NCBI GenBank assembly: GCA_963678855.1
Contig: OY787448.1
Location: 2,542,001-2,606,000 of the forward strand
From: F22 sp963678855
Lineage (GTDB): Bacteria; Bacteroidota; Bacteroidia; Bacteroidales; Bacteroidaceae
Length of the DNA stretch: 64,000 bases
Direction of reading: 5' to 3'
Shown here: one piece after another, positions 8,700 to 16,859 of the stretch
Layout: every line of letters begins with the position of its first letter
Numbering within the stretch: position 1 is the stretch's first letter
Position numbers and translations under genes: made by a program
Notes under the pieces: model-generated
Seen by the model: the letters and a program-made list of their open reading frames with translations, nothing else
Told to the model about the DNA's origin: nothing
The model's database searches: none

Positions 8700-10133
8700 T
8701 TAATAGGTAGCTAGCAGCATCTCTTGTATAAAGAATACACCTATGCCTGCAAGGTAACCAATTAGTACGAAGAGTGAGAAGCTTTTGAGATACCAGTTGA
8801 AAGTCATTTTCTCTAGTCCCATCACCACTACGCCAGCAGCACTACCGATAATCAAGATGCTACCACCTACGCCTGCACAGTAGGCAAGCAGTTGCCAGAA
8901 GGCACCGTCTTGTACAAACTGACTTAAGAATGCTGGGTCGGTGCTACTTGCTAAATCACCTGCTGTCGGGATGCCATACATACCCATAGCAGCAGCTACA
9001 AGTGGTACGTTATCCACGATAGATGAGAATACACCGATAAGTCCGTTTATTATATATATATTATGTAGGTGACTGTTGAGTTGAGTAGCTGCATAGTCTA
9101 GCACACCTGCTACTTGTAGTGCAGCGACAGCTAGAAGGATGCCTAGAAAGAATAAAATCGTGGACATGTCTATGTGTCCTAGTACACGACTTACTCGGTT
9201 TTGCTTATGTTCTTCTATGTCTACATGTTTGGTATAGACTATCTCTGTGTAGACCCATAGTACACCAAGTACTAATAATATACCCATAAATGGAGGGAGT
9301 CCAGATATGCTTTTACATATAGGTACAAATAGTAGTCCGCATACACCTAGAATCAAAACAAGCATACGTTCTCTTTCTGATAGTTGATCGTAGAAACGGC
9401 CTTCATTCGTCGGTAGAGAATGGGCTTCTACCACACTACGCAGGCGATAGTGAATAAATGCAAGTGGAATCAGCATGGCAGTAAAGGATGGCAAGAAGAC
9501 ATGGCTTACTGTAGGCAAAGTCGTGATGTCTCCCTTTACCCAGAGCATGATGGTTGTCACATCACCAATAGGAGACCAAGCACCACCTGCATTGGCAGCG
9601 AGGATAATGACTCCGCAAATCCACCAGCGTATCTCTTTATGTGCTATGATTTTACGAGCTAGCATCACCATGACGATACTGGTTGTTAAGTTATCGAGTA
9701 GGGCAGATAGGAAGAAACTAAGGAACCCGATTATCCATACCAACTTACGGATATTGCGGGTGGAGATGTGTGAAGTGATAAAATTGAATCCACCGTGTTG
9801 GTCGATTAGTTCCACAACCGTCATGGCGCCAACAAGGAAGAAAAGAGTTTCGCTCACATCGCCTAGATGTTCAAGTAGAAGCTTATCTGCTAGGAAGCGT
9901 ATACTCTGCGTCTGAACGGAAAGTTGAGCTATACTAGGATTTTCTAATAAGTACTGGCTGAAGGCTTCGGCATTGAAAAGTGTCGTGATGTCTGTTGCAA
10001 AACAAAGCACTACTGTCCATAGGATACTAGCTAGTAGTAAGGCGATAGCGCTTTTGTTGATTTTAGTGACATGTTCTACCGCGATAAGTAGATAGCCCAC
10101 AAGGAAGACTGCAATAAGTATAGTCCACATCAT
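8700..10133 (-). CDS. nhaD: Na+/H+ antiporter NhaD
   Basis: This 477-aa integral membrane protein of the ion-transporter superfamily exchanges Na+ (or Li+) for protons across the inner membrane. It has about a dozen hydrophobic helices. Family landmarks include LDNLTTSIVMVMLARKI (about residues 145-161) and NAGGAWSPIGDVTTIMLW (about 180-197), whose Asp, Asn and Thr residues lie where ion-coordinating residues are expected. It ends 72 bp before mazG begins and may share a transcript with it. Confidence 0.9.
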   Translation of the reverse strand: MMWTILIAVFLVGYLLIAVEHVTKINKSAIALLLASILWTVVLCFATDITTLFNAEAFSQYLLENPSIAQLSVQTQSIRFLADKLLLEHLGDVSETLFFLVGAMTVVELIDQHGGFNFITSHISTRNIRKLVWIIGFLSFFLSALLDNLTTSIVMVMLARKIIAHKEIRWWICGVIILAANAGGAWSPIGDVTTIMLWVKGDITTLPTVSHVFLPSFTAMLIPLAFIHYRLRSVVEAHSLPTNEGRFYDQLSERERMLVLILGVCGLLFVPICKSISGLPPFMGILLVLGVLWVYTEIVYTKHVDIEEHKQNRVSRVLGHIDMSTILFFLGILLAVAALQVAGVLDYAATQLNSHLHNIYIINGLIGVFSSIVDNVPLVAAAMGMYGIPTAGDLASSTDPAFLSQFVQDGAFWQLLAYCAGVGGSILIIGSAAGVVVMGLEKMTFNWYLKSFSLFVLIGYLAGIGVFFIQEMLLATY

Positions 10134-10267
10134 AAGTTTTTTATTTTTTTTTTTCGTTTACAAAGAGGGGCAGGGGTGGCGCATCTTTATTTTATGTGGC
10201 GTCGCCTCGTCCCTAGTTAATTATAATATGTCCTCAGGTAGTAGATTTAGGTCGTATAGTGTGGTGT

Positions 10268-10314
10268 AATAAAAATGACGATAACCTATGGCAGATGCGC
10301 AAGGTTATCGTCAT
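10268..10314 (-). terminator. Intrinsic terminator of lepA
   Basis: The arms atgacgataacct (10275-10287) and aggttatcgtcat (10302-10314) are perfectly complementary over 13 bp; on the minus strand a T-rich tail (tttttatt) follows. It lies directly after the lepA stop codon. The 10134-10267 stretch up to nhaD shows nothing else clear. Confidence 0.85.
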
Positions 10315-10321
10315 AGTCTAT

Positions 10322-12103
10322 TTAGTCGAGTTTAAGCACAGCAAGGAAAGCTTTTTGTGGCACTTCCACATTACCTACTTGCTTCATACGCTTCTTACCC
10401 TTCTTTTGTTTTTCGAGTAGTTTACGTTTACGTGAGATATCACCACCATAACATTTGGCTGTTACATCTTTACGTACTGCTTTCACTGTTTCACGGGCTA
10501 CGATCTTAGCACCGATTGCTGCTTGAATAGCGATATCAAACTGTTGTCTTGGAATAAGCTCTTTCAGTTTCTCACACATACGACGACCAAGACTTTGGGC
10601 ATTGTCTACGTGAGTCAAAGTAGAAAGGGCATCGACTGGCTCACCATTCAAAAGCACATCCAGTTTAATCAATTTCGATGGACGGAATTCTGACTGTACA
10701 TAATCGAAAGAGGCATATCCCTTAGAGATACTCTTCAACTTGTCGTAGAAGTCAATCACGATTTCTCCCAAAGGCATGTTGTAGTTGATTTCCACACGGT
10801 TGCCCATTAAGTAATCTTGTTTAGTCAACTCACCGCGCTTGCTCAAACAAAGGGTCATGATAGGACCGATATAATCAGTACGTGTGATGACAGATGCTTT
10901 GATATATGGTTCTTCGATACGGTCGATCAAAGTCACATCTGGCATGCCACCAGGGTTGTGCACTTCACTCATATTCCCTTGCTTGTCATATACTTTATAC
11001 GATACGTTAGGAACCGTCGTGATCACGTTCATGTTGAACTCACGGTCTAGACGCTCTTGGATAATCTCCATATGCAATAGTCCCAAGAATCCACAACGGA
11101 AACCGAAACCTAGAGCTAGAGATGACTCAGGAGAGAATGTCAACGACGCATCGTTTAGTTGAAGCTTTTCTAGAGAAGCACGCAAGTCTTCAAAGTCTTC
11201 GGCGTCAATAGGGTAGACACCTGCAAAGACCATAGGCTTAACTTCCTCAAAACCAGCTACTGCCGAGTCACAAGGACGTTCGATATGTGTAATCGTATCA
11301 CCTACCTTCACCTCGTTACTAGTCTTGATACCAGAGATAATATAACCTACATCACCAGTGCTTAGTTCCTTACGAGGAGACATATCCATCTTCAATACAC
11401 CGATTTCATCAGCGTCATATTCTTTACCAGTATTGAAGAACTTCACCTTGTCACCCTTCTTGATGCTACCATTCGTGATCTTGAAATACGCGATAATACC
11501 ACGGAAAGAGTTGAAGACAGAGTCAAAGATCATAGCTTGAAGCGGTGCTTCTGGATCACCTTGTGGAGCAGGAATACGGTTGATGACTGCTTCTAGAATC
11601 TCATCTACACCCATACCTGTTTTACCAGATGCGCGGATAATATCTTCGCGGTCGCAACCCAATAGGTCGATGATTTCATCTTCTACCTCTTCTGGATTGG
11701 CGCTATCCATATCGCACTTGTTGATAACAGGGATAATCTCCAAGTCGTGCTCAATGGCCATATATAGGTTGGAGATAGTCTGTGCTTGTACCCCTTGAGA
11801 GGCATCGACAACCAATAGTGCACCTTCGCAGGCAGCGATAGAACGAGACACTTCGTAACTAAAGTCGACGTGTCCTGGAGTATCGATAAGGTTTAGGATA
11901 TAGTTTTCACCCTCGTGAGTATGCTCCATCTGAATGGCATGACTCTTAATGGTGATACCTCGCTCTTGTTCGAGGTCCATATCATCTAGCATTTGACCAC
12001 CTGTAACATCAATGGTTTTAGTCGTCTCTAGCAGACGGTCTGCAAGGGTCGACTTACCGTGGTCAATATGGGCAATGATACAAAAATTTCTAATATGCTT
12101 CAT
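10322..12103 (-). CDS. lepA: Elongation factor 4 (LepA)
   Basis: This 593-aa ribosomal GTPase back-translocates or rescues stalled elongating ribosomes. The G domain starts at once (RNFCIIAHIDHGKSTLADRL, G1 at about residues 12-19), with DTPGH (G3) and NKCD (G4). EF-G-like domains II, III and V follow, then the LepA-specific C-terminal domain, which ends in the typical basic stretch (KRKLLEKQKKGKKRMKQVG). Length and order are standard. It has its own terminator. Confidence 0.97.
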   Translation of the reverse strand: MKHIRNFCIIAHIDHGKSTLADRLLETTKTIDVTGGQMLDDMDLEQERGITIKSHAIQMEHTHEGENYILNLIDTPGHVDFSYEVSRSIAACEGALLVVDASQGVQAQTISNLYMAIEHDLEIIPVINKCDMDSANPEEVEDEIIDLLGCDREDIIRASGKTGMGVDEILEAVINRIPAPQGDPEAPLQAMIFDSVFNSFRGIIAYFKITNGSIKKGDKVKFFNTGKEYDADEIGVLKMDMSPRKELSTGDVGYIISGIKTSNEVKVGDTITHIERPCDSAVAGFEEVKPMVFAGVYPIDAEDFEDLRASLEKLQLNDASLTFSPESSLALGFGFRCGFLGLLHMEIIQERLDREFNMNVITTVPNVSYKVYDKQGNMSEVHNPGGMPDVTLIDRIEEPYIKASVITRTDYIGPIMTLCLSKRGELTKQDYLMGNRVEINYNMPLGEIVIDFYDKLKSISKGYASFDYVQSEFRPSKLIKLDVLLNGEPVDALSTLTHVDNAQSLGRRMCEKLKELIPRQQFDIAIQAAIGAKIVARETVKAVRKDVTAKCYGGDISRKRKLLEKQKKGKKRMKQVGNVEVPQKAFLAVLKLD

Positions 12104-12175
12104 ATATATAATCTTACTTCTTTTCTAGCCCACAAATATACGGCTAAATTGTTAGAAGTCCTTGGGTATAGAGCC

Positions 12176-12222
12176 AAAAAAAGTGTTATTTGCTTCCTAA
12201 GCGGAAGTAATAACACTTTTTT
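12176..12222 (-). terminator. Terminator of the small winged-helix gene
   Basis: Arms aaaaaaagtgttatt (12176-12190) and aataacacttttttt (12208-12222) pair, with an inner cttcc/ggaag stem. The T runs lie on both strands, so it could work in either direction; the only gene feeding it is the minus-strand gene ending at 12247. Confidence 0.85.
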
Positions 12223-12246
12223 TACGATTTGTGAGTCTTGGATGTC

Positions 12247-12447
12247 CTAAACTAGTTTGATGAATGGTTCATCATCAACTTCAGATACTTCAACTTTCTC
12301 TTCGCGAAGTAACCAGCCTAAACCTAAATACAAGTCATTATAGATAAGCTTGCTCTTCTTTTTTAGGTCTTTAAGTGACATCCCTTTTGTTCCGTTTAGT
12401 GCCTCCCAGATTTTACCTGCAGTGACACCCGCTTTTTCTTTAAACAT
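12247..12447 (-). CDS. Small winged-helix DUF2582-type protein
   Basis: This 66-aa protein has a compact helix-helix-helix-wing pattern (KIWEALNGTKGMSLKDLKKK, then YLGLGWLLREEKVEVSEVDD). It resembles the DUF2582 winged-helix family of Bacteroidetes and a few other phyla. It is too short for a second domain, so it probably binds DNA as a dimer or with a partner. It has its own terminator and stands alone. Targets are unknown. Confidence 0.8.
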   Translation of the reverse strand: MFKEKAGVTAGKIWEALNGTKGMSLKDLKKKSKLIYNDLYLGLGWLLREEKVEVSEVDDEPFIKLV

Positions 12448-12642
12448 AATTCTTAGTTTGTTTTAGTGAGACATTTTTTATAGAGTTAGACCTGTGTACT
12501 TTTTATGTTAAATAAAATACAACCCATCTACCTATGCTCACAAAAATAAATAAAAAAACGAGTCTAACAATGTTTTCCAGCAGAAAAATGCAGATTAAAT
12601 CTAATATTCTTGATAAATGCAAGAATCTGAAATACTTTTGAC

Positions 12643-13908
12643 TTAATCTTCTGTGTCTGGAAGAATCAGGTTTAAGACAACGCCTACTACAGCACCAAGA
12701 CCGATACCATTCAAAGTGAATTCGCCAGCTTGCAGTACTGCACCACCGATACCTGTTGTTAAAATGAGCGAGGCGATAATGACATGTCTCGTCTTGTTCA
12801 TGTTGACGCAGTTGTTCATGATGTTAGTGAGTCCAGCAGATGCAATCATACCAAACAACAACAACATCACACCACCTAGAATGGCTGCTGGGATACTGCT
12901 CAAGATTGCGCTTACTTTACCAATCATAGAGAAGATGATACCAGTAATGGCTGCGATGCGCATCACCACTGGCAAAGTAATCTTCGTCAAAGACATGGCG
13001 CCTGTTACTTCTGAGTAAGTCGTTACAGGAGGGCCTCCTAGGAAAGCAGCTACAGCACAAGCTAGACCGTCGCCTAGTAGTGTGCGGTGTAGACCAGGAT
13101 CTTTTACAAAGTCTTTTTGTGCTACAGTATTTACTACGTGTACGTCACCGATGTGTTCAATTACTGGTGCGATAGCTACAGGAATCATATATAAGATAGC
13201 TTCCCACTTAAATTCGATAGCTTGTAGTTTAGGTAAAGCAAACCAGCTAGCATCTTTAATTGCTTCTAGCTTGTTGACGTCGCCAGCGATGAATTGTTCT
13301 GGGAAGAAAATCAAGGCAGCGACATAACCTATAATGATGGCAGCGAAAATAGGAATCAATTTAAGCAAACCTTTAGCAAACATAGTTACACCGATTGCTG
13401 TCGCTAGAGCAATAAGTGCTAAAGGCCAGCATGACTTAGCCATATCTACCCCTACATGGGCTAGACTAAGACCGATCAACATAATTACTGGACCTACTAC
13501 TATAGGAGGGAATAGCTTGTTGATAAACTTTACGCCTTGCCACTTGACTAGTCCGGCCATAATAAAGTACACTAAAGCCACACCGATAAGGCCACCTAGC
13601 GTACCTGATAGACCGTACATCTTAGTAGCAGCTACGATTGGAGCGATAAACGCAAAACTAGAGCCCAAAAAAATCGGCACCTTGCCCTTCGTTACTAAGT
13701 GAAAGAGTAAAGTACCGATACCGGCAGTGAATAATGCTGTACTAGGGTCGAGGCCAACTAGCAGAGGAACTAAGACGGTAGCTCCAAAAGCAACGAAAAG
13801 GAATTGAATACCAACGATGATTTTCTTTGTCATTGACAAATCGTTGACTGTACTTGTCGGGGAATGGGCCCCGCCTTCTTTAAAGATTTGGTTTTTGTTT
13901 GTTTCCAT
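12643..13908 (-). CDS. uraA: Uracil/xanthine permease (NCS2 family)
   Basis: This 421-aa membrane carrier imports uracil or a related nucleobase with protons. The NCS2 features seen are the early GIQFLFVAFGATVLVPLLVG helix, the half-helix motif with Glu (PVIEHIGDVHVV, about residue 240) and GGPPVTTYSEVTGAM (about 290), where the acidic residue and the NAT signature lie in known members. About 12-14 membrane segments are expected. It fits functionally with the upstream carAB/purF genes but is not in their operon. A TATCTTTG box (13948 down to 13941) is 33 bp upstream. Confidence 0.9.
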   Translation of the reverse strand: METNKNQIFKEGGAHSPTSTVNDLSMTKKIIVGIQFLFVAFGATVLVPLLVGLDPSTALFTAGIGTLLFHLVTKGKVPIFLGSSFAFIAPIVAATKMYGLSGTLGGLIGVALVYFIMAGLVKWQGVKFINKLFPPIVVGPVIMLIGLSLAHVGVDMAKSCWPLALIALATAIGVTMFAKGLLKLIPIFAAIIIGYVAALIFFPEQFIAGDVNKLEAIKDASWFALPKLQAIEFKWEAILYMIPVAIAPVIEHIGDVHVVNTVAQKDFVKDPGLHRTLLGDGLACAVAAFLGGPPVTTYSEVTGAMSLTKITLPVVMRIAAITGIIFSMIGKVSAILSSIPAAILGGVMLLLFGMIASAGLTNIMNNCVNMNKTRHVIIASLILTTGIGGAVLQAGEFTLNGIGLGAVVGVVLNLILPDTED

Positions 13909-13978
13909 GCGGTAAATAAAACTTCTAAATTATATCGCGGCAAAGATAGTCATTTTCTATAAAAAAAAGAGCCGATGT

Positions 13979-14010
13979 GTTGGCTAAACTCGCAGAATCT
14001 TTTAATTTTG
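13979..14010 (+). promoter_or_regulatory. Possible glgB promoter
   Basis: A GTTG (13979-13982) is followed after 20 bp by TAATTTTG (14003-14010), fitting the Bacteroidetes -33/-7 pattern except for one base in the -33 box. It would give a leader of about 40 nt before glgB. Confidence 0.5.
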
Positions 14011-14056
14011 TAGCTGTTGAGGCTATTTAGCTATAATTATAAAACAAATATTTTCC

Positions 14057-16063
14057 ATGAAGAAGCAACTGAACATTATCACACGCGATCCATGGCTAGA
14101 GCCATTCGCTGATGCTATCCAGGGTCGTTTTGATCATACACAAACAGTAGAAAAACAATTGGTCGGTGAAAAATCACTTACTGAATTTGCTACAGGACAC
14201 CTGTATTTCGGATTGCATCAAGAAGCTGGCAAATGGGTCATTAGAGAATGGGCCCCCAATGCACAAAAGATGTATCTAATTGGACAGTTTTCGTCATGGA
14301 AACCTGCTGATGACTACCAGTTTACAGCTTTAGAAAACGGGGTCTGGGAATTGACATTATCTGCTGATAAACTCAATCACTTAGATTACTATAAACTCTT
14401 TGTTGAATGGAGTGGGGGAAGTGGCGAACGTGTGCCTGCTTGGGCTAATCGTGTCGTACAAGACGAAAAGACGCATATCTTCAGTGCACAGGTCTGGGCA
14501 CCAGAAAAAGCGTATGAACAAAAAATAACTAATTATATACCAACTACCGATCCTTTATTGATTTATGAGTGCCATGTGGGTATGTCGCAAGAGGAAGCAA
14601 AGGTTGGATCTTATAAAGAATTTCAAGAAAATGTGTTGCCTCGTGTAAAAAAAGCGGGCTATAACTGTATCCAAATGATGGCCATTCAGGAGCATCCATA
14701 TTATGGTAGCTTTGGATATCATGTATCTAGTTTCTTTGCAGCATCATCTCGTTTTGGTACTTCAGATGAATTGAAAGAACTAATCGATGCAGCACACGAG
14801 ATGGGCATTGCTGTGATTATGGATATCGTTCACTCTCATGCTGTAAAGAATGAAGTGGAAGGTCTAGGTAATCTAGCTGGCGATCCTAACCAATTCTTCT
14901 ATCCTGGCGATAAGCGCGAACATCCACAGTGGGATAGTCTATGTTTTGATTATGGTAAGAATGAGGTGATGCACTTCTTATTATCCAACTGTGCTTATTG
15001 GTTGGAAGAATACCAGTTTGATGGGTTTCGCTTTGATGGTGTCACAAGCATGTTGTATTATGACCACGGACTAGGTACAGATTATGTAGATTATTCTGCC
15101 TATTATAATGGTGGGCAAGATGACAATGCGATTACCTACTTGACACTAGCCAATAAATTGATTCACGAGATTCGCCCTCAAGCTATCACGATAGCAGAGG
15201 AAGTGAGTGGTATGCCTGGGCTTGCTCTTCCAGTAGAAGATGGCGGCTATGGATTTGATTATCGCTTGGCGATGAATGTTCCAGACTATTGGATTAAGTT
15301 GATTAAAGAAAAGATAGATGACGACTGGAAACCATCCAGCATGCTTTGGGAAGTTACTAATCGTCGTGCCGATGAAAAGACCATCTCTTATGCAGAAAGT
15401 CATGACCAAGCACTAGTAGGAGATAAAACTATTATCTTCCGTCTGATTGACTCAGATATGTATTGGCATATGCAGAAAGGTGATGAGAATTATACCGTAC
15501 ACCGTGGTATCGCCCTGCACAAAATGATTCGCTTCTTGACTGCCTCTACTATCAATGGTGGGTATCTGAACTTTATGGGGAATGAATTTGGCCATCCAGA
15601 GTGGATTGACTTCCCTCGTGAAGGCAATGGCTGGAGCTGTCACCATGCACGTCGTCAATGGGATTTGTTGGACCGTAAGGAGCTTACTTATCACTTTATG
15701 GGCGATTTTGATGCTGCAATGATGAAGCTTATCACATCGGTAGAAGGCTATCAAGACCTTCCAGTGCAAGAAATTTGGCATAATGATGGCGATCAAGTCT
15801 TCGCTTATATGCGTGGAGATTTGTTATATGTCTTTAATTTTAGCCCAATGAACAGCTATACCGACTATGGTTTCTTAGTGCCTGAAGGTAATTTTGAAGT
15901 TGTTTTGAACACAGATAATAAGGATTTCGGTGGCAATGGATTCGTTGATGAGAGCCTTACTTACTCCACAATTGAAGATCCTTTGTATAAAAAAGAGGGT
16001 AAAGGATGGCTACGCTTGTACTGTCCTGCACGTACAGCTCAATGTTATCGAGTAAAAAAATAA
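14057..16063 (+). CDS. glgB: 1,4-alpha-glucan branching enzyme
   Basis: This 668-aa cytoplasmic enzyme introduces alpha-1,6 branches into glycogen-like glucan. A CBM48 domain (about residues 55-150, FGLHQEAGKWVIREWAPNA) precedes a GH13 barrel. Catalytic residues visible are nucleophile Asp327 (FRFDGVTSM), acid Glu381 (IAEEVSGMP) and His449-Asp450 (AESHDQAL). A beta domain ends the protein. Its size and the ESHDQALVGDKT stretch resemble the eukaryote-like GH13_8 group rather than the longer E. coli type. No glgA or glgC is nearby. Confidence 0.93.
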   Translation: MKKQLNIITRDPWLEPFADAIQGRFDHTQTVEKQLVGEKSLTEFATGHLYFGLHQEAGKWVIREWAPNAQKMYLIGQFSSWKPADDYQFTALENGVWELTLSADKLNHLDYYKLFVEWSGGSGERVPAWANRVVQDEKTHIFSAQVWAPEKAYEQKITNYIPTTDPLLIYECHVGMSQEEAKVGSYKEFQENVLPRVKKAGYNCIQMMAIQEHPYYGSFGYHVSSFFAASSRFGTSDELKELIDAAHEMGIAVIMDIVHSHAVKNEVEGLGNLAGDPNQFFYPGDKREHPQWDSLCFDYGKNEVMHFLLSNCAYWLEEYQFDGFRFDGVTSMLYYDHGLGTDYVDYSAYYNGGQDDNAITYLTLANKLIHEIRPQAITIAEEVSGMPGLALPVEDGGYGFDYRLAMNVPDYWIKLIKEKIDDDWKPSSMLWEVTNRRADEKTISYAESHDQALVGDKTIIFRLIDSDMYWHMQKGDENYTVHRGIALHKMIRFLTASTINGGYLNFMGNEFGHPEWIDFPREGNGWSCHHARRQWDLLDRKELTYHFMGDFDAAMMKLITSVEGYQDLPVQEIWHNDGDQVFAYMRGDLLYVFNFSPMNSYTDYGFLVPEGNFEVVLNTDNKDFGGNGFVDESLTYSTIEDPLYKKEGKGWLRLYCPARTAQCYRVKK

Positions 16064-16132
16064 GGGGAAAGCGCACTTTTTCTCGTGCAAGATGAAAAAA
16101 AGTTGCTGTCTAGAAACCTATATATAATGTGT

Positions 16133-16164
16133 AAAGGGTTCTTGGTAAGCACCGAGAGCCCTTT
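16133..16164 (+). terminator. Possible glgB terminator
   Basis: Arms aaagggttcttggt and accgagagcccttt pair around aagc. The tail (cttgaag) is poor in T, so termination may be weak. The 16064-16258 gap otherwise holds only the RNA-cluster promoter. Confidence 0.6.
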
Positions 16165-16207
16165 CTTGAAGAAAAATGCACTTTTTTTGAAAAAAGTCTC
16201 AGAATCC

Positions 16208-16238
16208 TTTGGTAGTACGCGAATTTGTACTACCTTTG
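16208..16238 (+). promoter_or_regulatory. Promoter of the tRNA/SRP RNA cluster
   Basis: TTTG (16208-16211), 19 bp, then TACCTTTG (16231-16238): an exact match to the Bacteroidetes TTTG-N19-TAnnTTTG promoter. Transcription would start about 16245, 14 bp before the first tRNA. Confidence 0.8.
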
Positions 16239-16258
16239 CAACCGCAAACGAAAAACAA

Positions 16259-16332
16259 GCCTCTTTAGCTCAGTTGGCCAGAGCACGTGATTTGTAATCT
16301 CGGGGTCGTTGGTTCGAATCCGACAAGAGGCT
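16259..16332 (+). tRNA. tRNA-Thr (anticodon TGT), copy 1
   Basis: The cloverleaf has acceptor gcctctt/aagaggc, the D arm agctcagttggccagagca, anticodon loop tttgtaa and the T-arm ggttcgaatcc. The anticodon TGT reads ACA. The anticodon stem cgtga/tctcg contains a T-T mismatch at the third pair (29-41). No CCA is encoded. Identical to copy 2. Confidence 0.95.
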
Positions 16333-16357
16333 CAAGTTTCTCCGATGCAACCGTATA

Positions 16358-16455
16358 TGGGTAAGTCCTATACGGCCAGCTCCTAGCGAATCCCCCAGGG
16401 CTTGATCGCAGCAAGGGTAGTTGGTTGTAGCGGCGCGATATAGATCGCTTACCCA
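16358..16455 (+). ncRNA. ffs: Signal recognition particle RNA (small bacterial type)
   Basis: The end segments tgggtaag (16358-16365) and cttaccca (16448-16455) pair, and the interior folds as one long rod (ctata/tatag, gcc/ggc). The apical part cccccagggc...gcagcaagggta matches the SRP helix 8 core of small bacterial SRP RNAs. It would bind Ffh for co-translational membrane targeting. The usual GGAA tetraloop is absent: the loop is ttgatc between gc and gc. Ends are inferred from pairing. Confidence 0.8.
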
Positions 16456-16458
16456 CCC

Positions 16459-16532
16459 GCCTCTTTAGCTCAGTTGGCCAGAGCACGTGATTTGTAATCT
16501 CGGGGTCGTTGGTTCGAATCCGACAAGAGGCT
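16459..16532 (+). tRNA. tRNA-Thr (anticodon TGT), copy 2
   Basis: Identical in sequence to the copy 200 bp upstream, with the SRP RNA between them. Same acceptor, anticodon loop tttgtaa and T-T anticodon-stem mismatch. The duplicate probably arose by local duplication. Confidence 0.95.
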
Positions 16533-16558
16533 CAAAAAAAATGACAAACGTCAACCAT

Positions 16559-16631
16559 GCACTCTTAGCTCAGTTGGTAGAGCAACTGACTCTTAATCAG
16601 TGGGTCCAGAGTTCGAACCTCTGAGAGTGTA
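16559..16631 (+). tRNA. tRNA-Lys (anticodon CTT), copy 1
   Basis: Acceptor gcactct/agagtgt (with a terminal G-T pair), anticodon stem actga/tcagt, loop ctcttaa (anticodon CTT, codon AAG) and T-arm gttcgaacc. Discriminator A; no encoded CCA. Confidence 0.93.
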
Positions 16632-16657
16632 CGAGTCGCGAGTTGTTTTTTGGGAAT

Positions 16658-16730
16658 GCACTCTTAGCTCAGTTGGTAGAGCAACTGACTCTTAATCAGT
16701 GGGTCCAGAGTTCGAACCTCTGAGAGTGTA
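16658..16730 (+). tRNA. tRNA-Lys (anticodon CTT), copy 2
   Basis: Identical to the copy 99 bp upstream. Last member of the RNA cluster. Confidence 0.93.
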
Positions 16731-16738
16731 CACAGAAT

Positions 16739-16773
16739 AATCCTCATTAGCCTATCGCTGATGGGGATTTTTC
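16739..16773 (+). terminator. Terminator of the RNA cluster
   Basis: aatcctcattagc (16739-16751) pairs with gctgatggggatt (16757-16769) around ctatc, with internal wobble, and is followed by tttctt. It starts 8 bp after the last tRNA. Confidence 0.75.
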
Positions 16774-16859
16774 TTGTTTCAACACTTGCTTTGTTCGCTA
16801 GTGTCGTGAAAAAGTAGTATCTTTGCAGCCAGAAAATCAATTTAAAGTAAACAATAGGT

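Noticed and set aside
9475..9915. 146-residue plus-strand frame
   Set aside because: Lies antisense within nhaD; a codon-bias shadow.
12653..13702. Plus-strand frames of 121 and 122 residues
   Set aside because: Antisense shadows of the nucleobase permease gene.
16085..16486. Frames across the tRNA/SRP RNA cluster on both strands
   Set aside because: They read through terminator, promoter and RNA genes.
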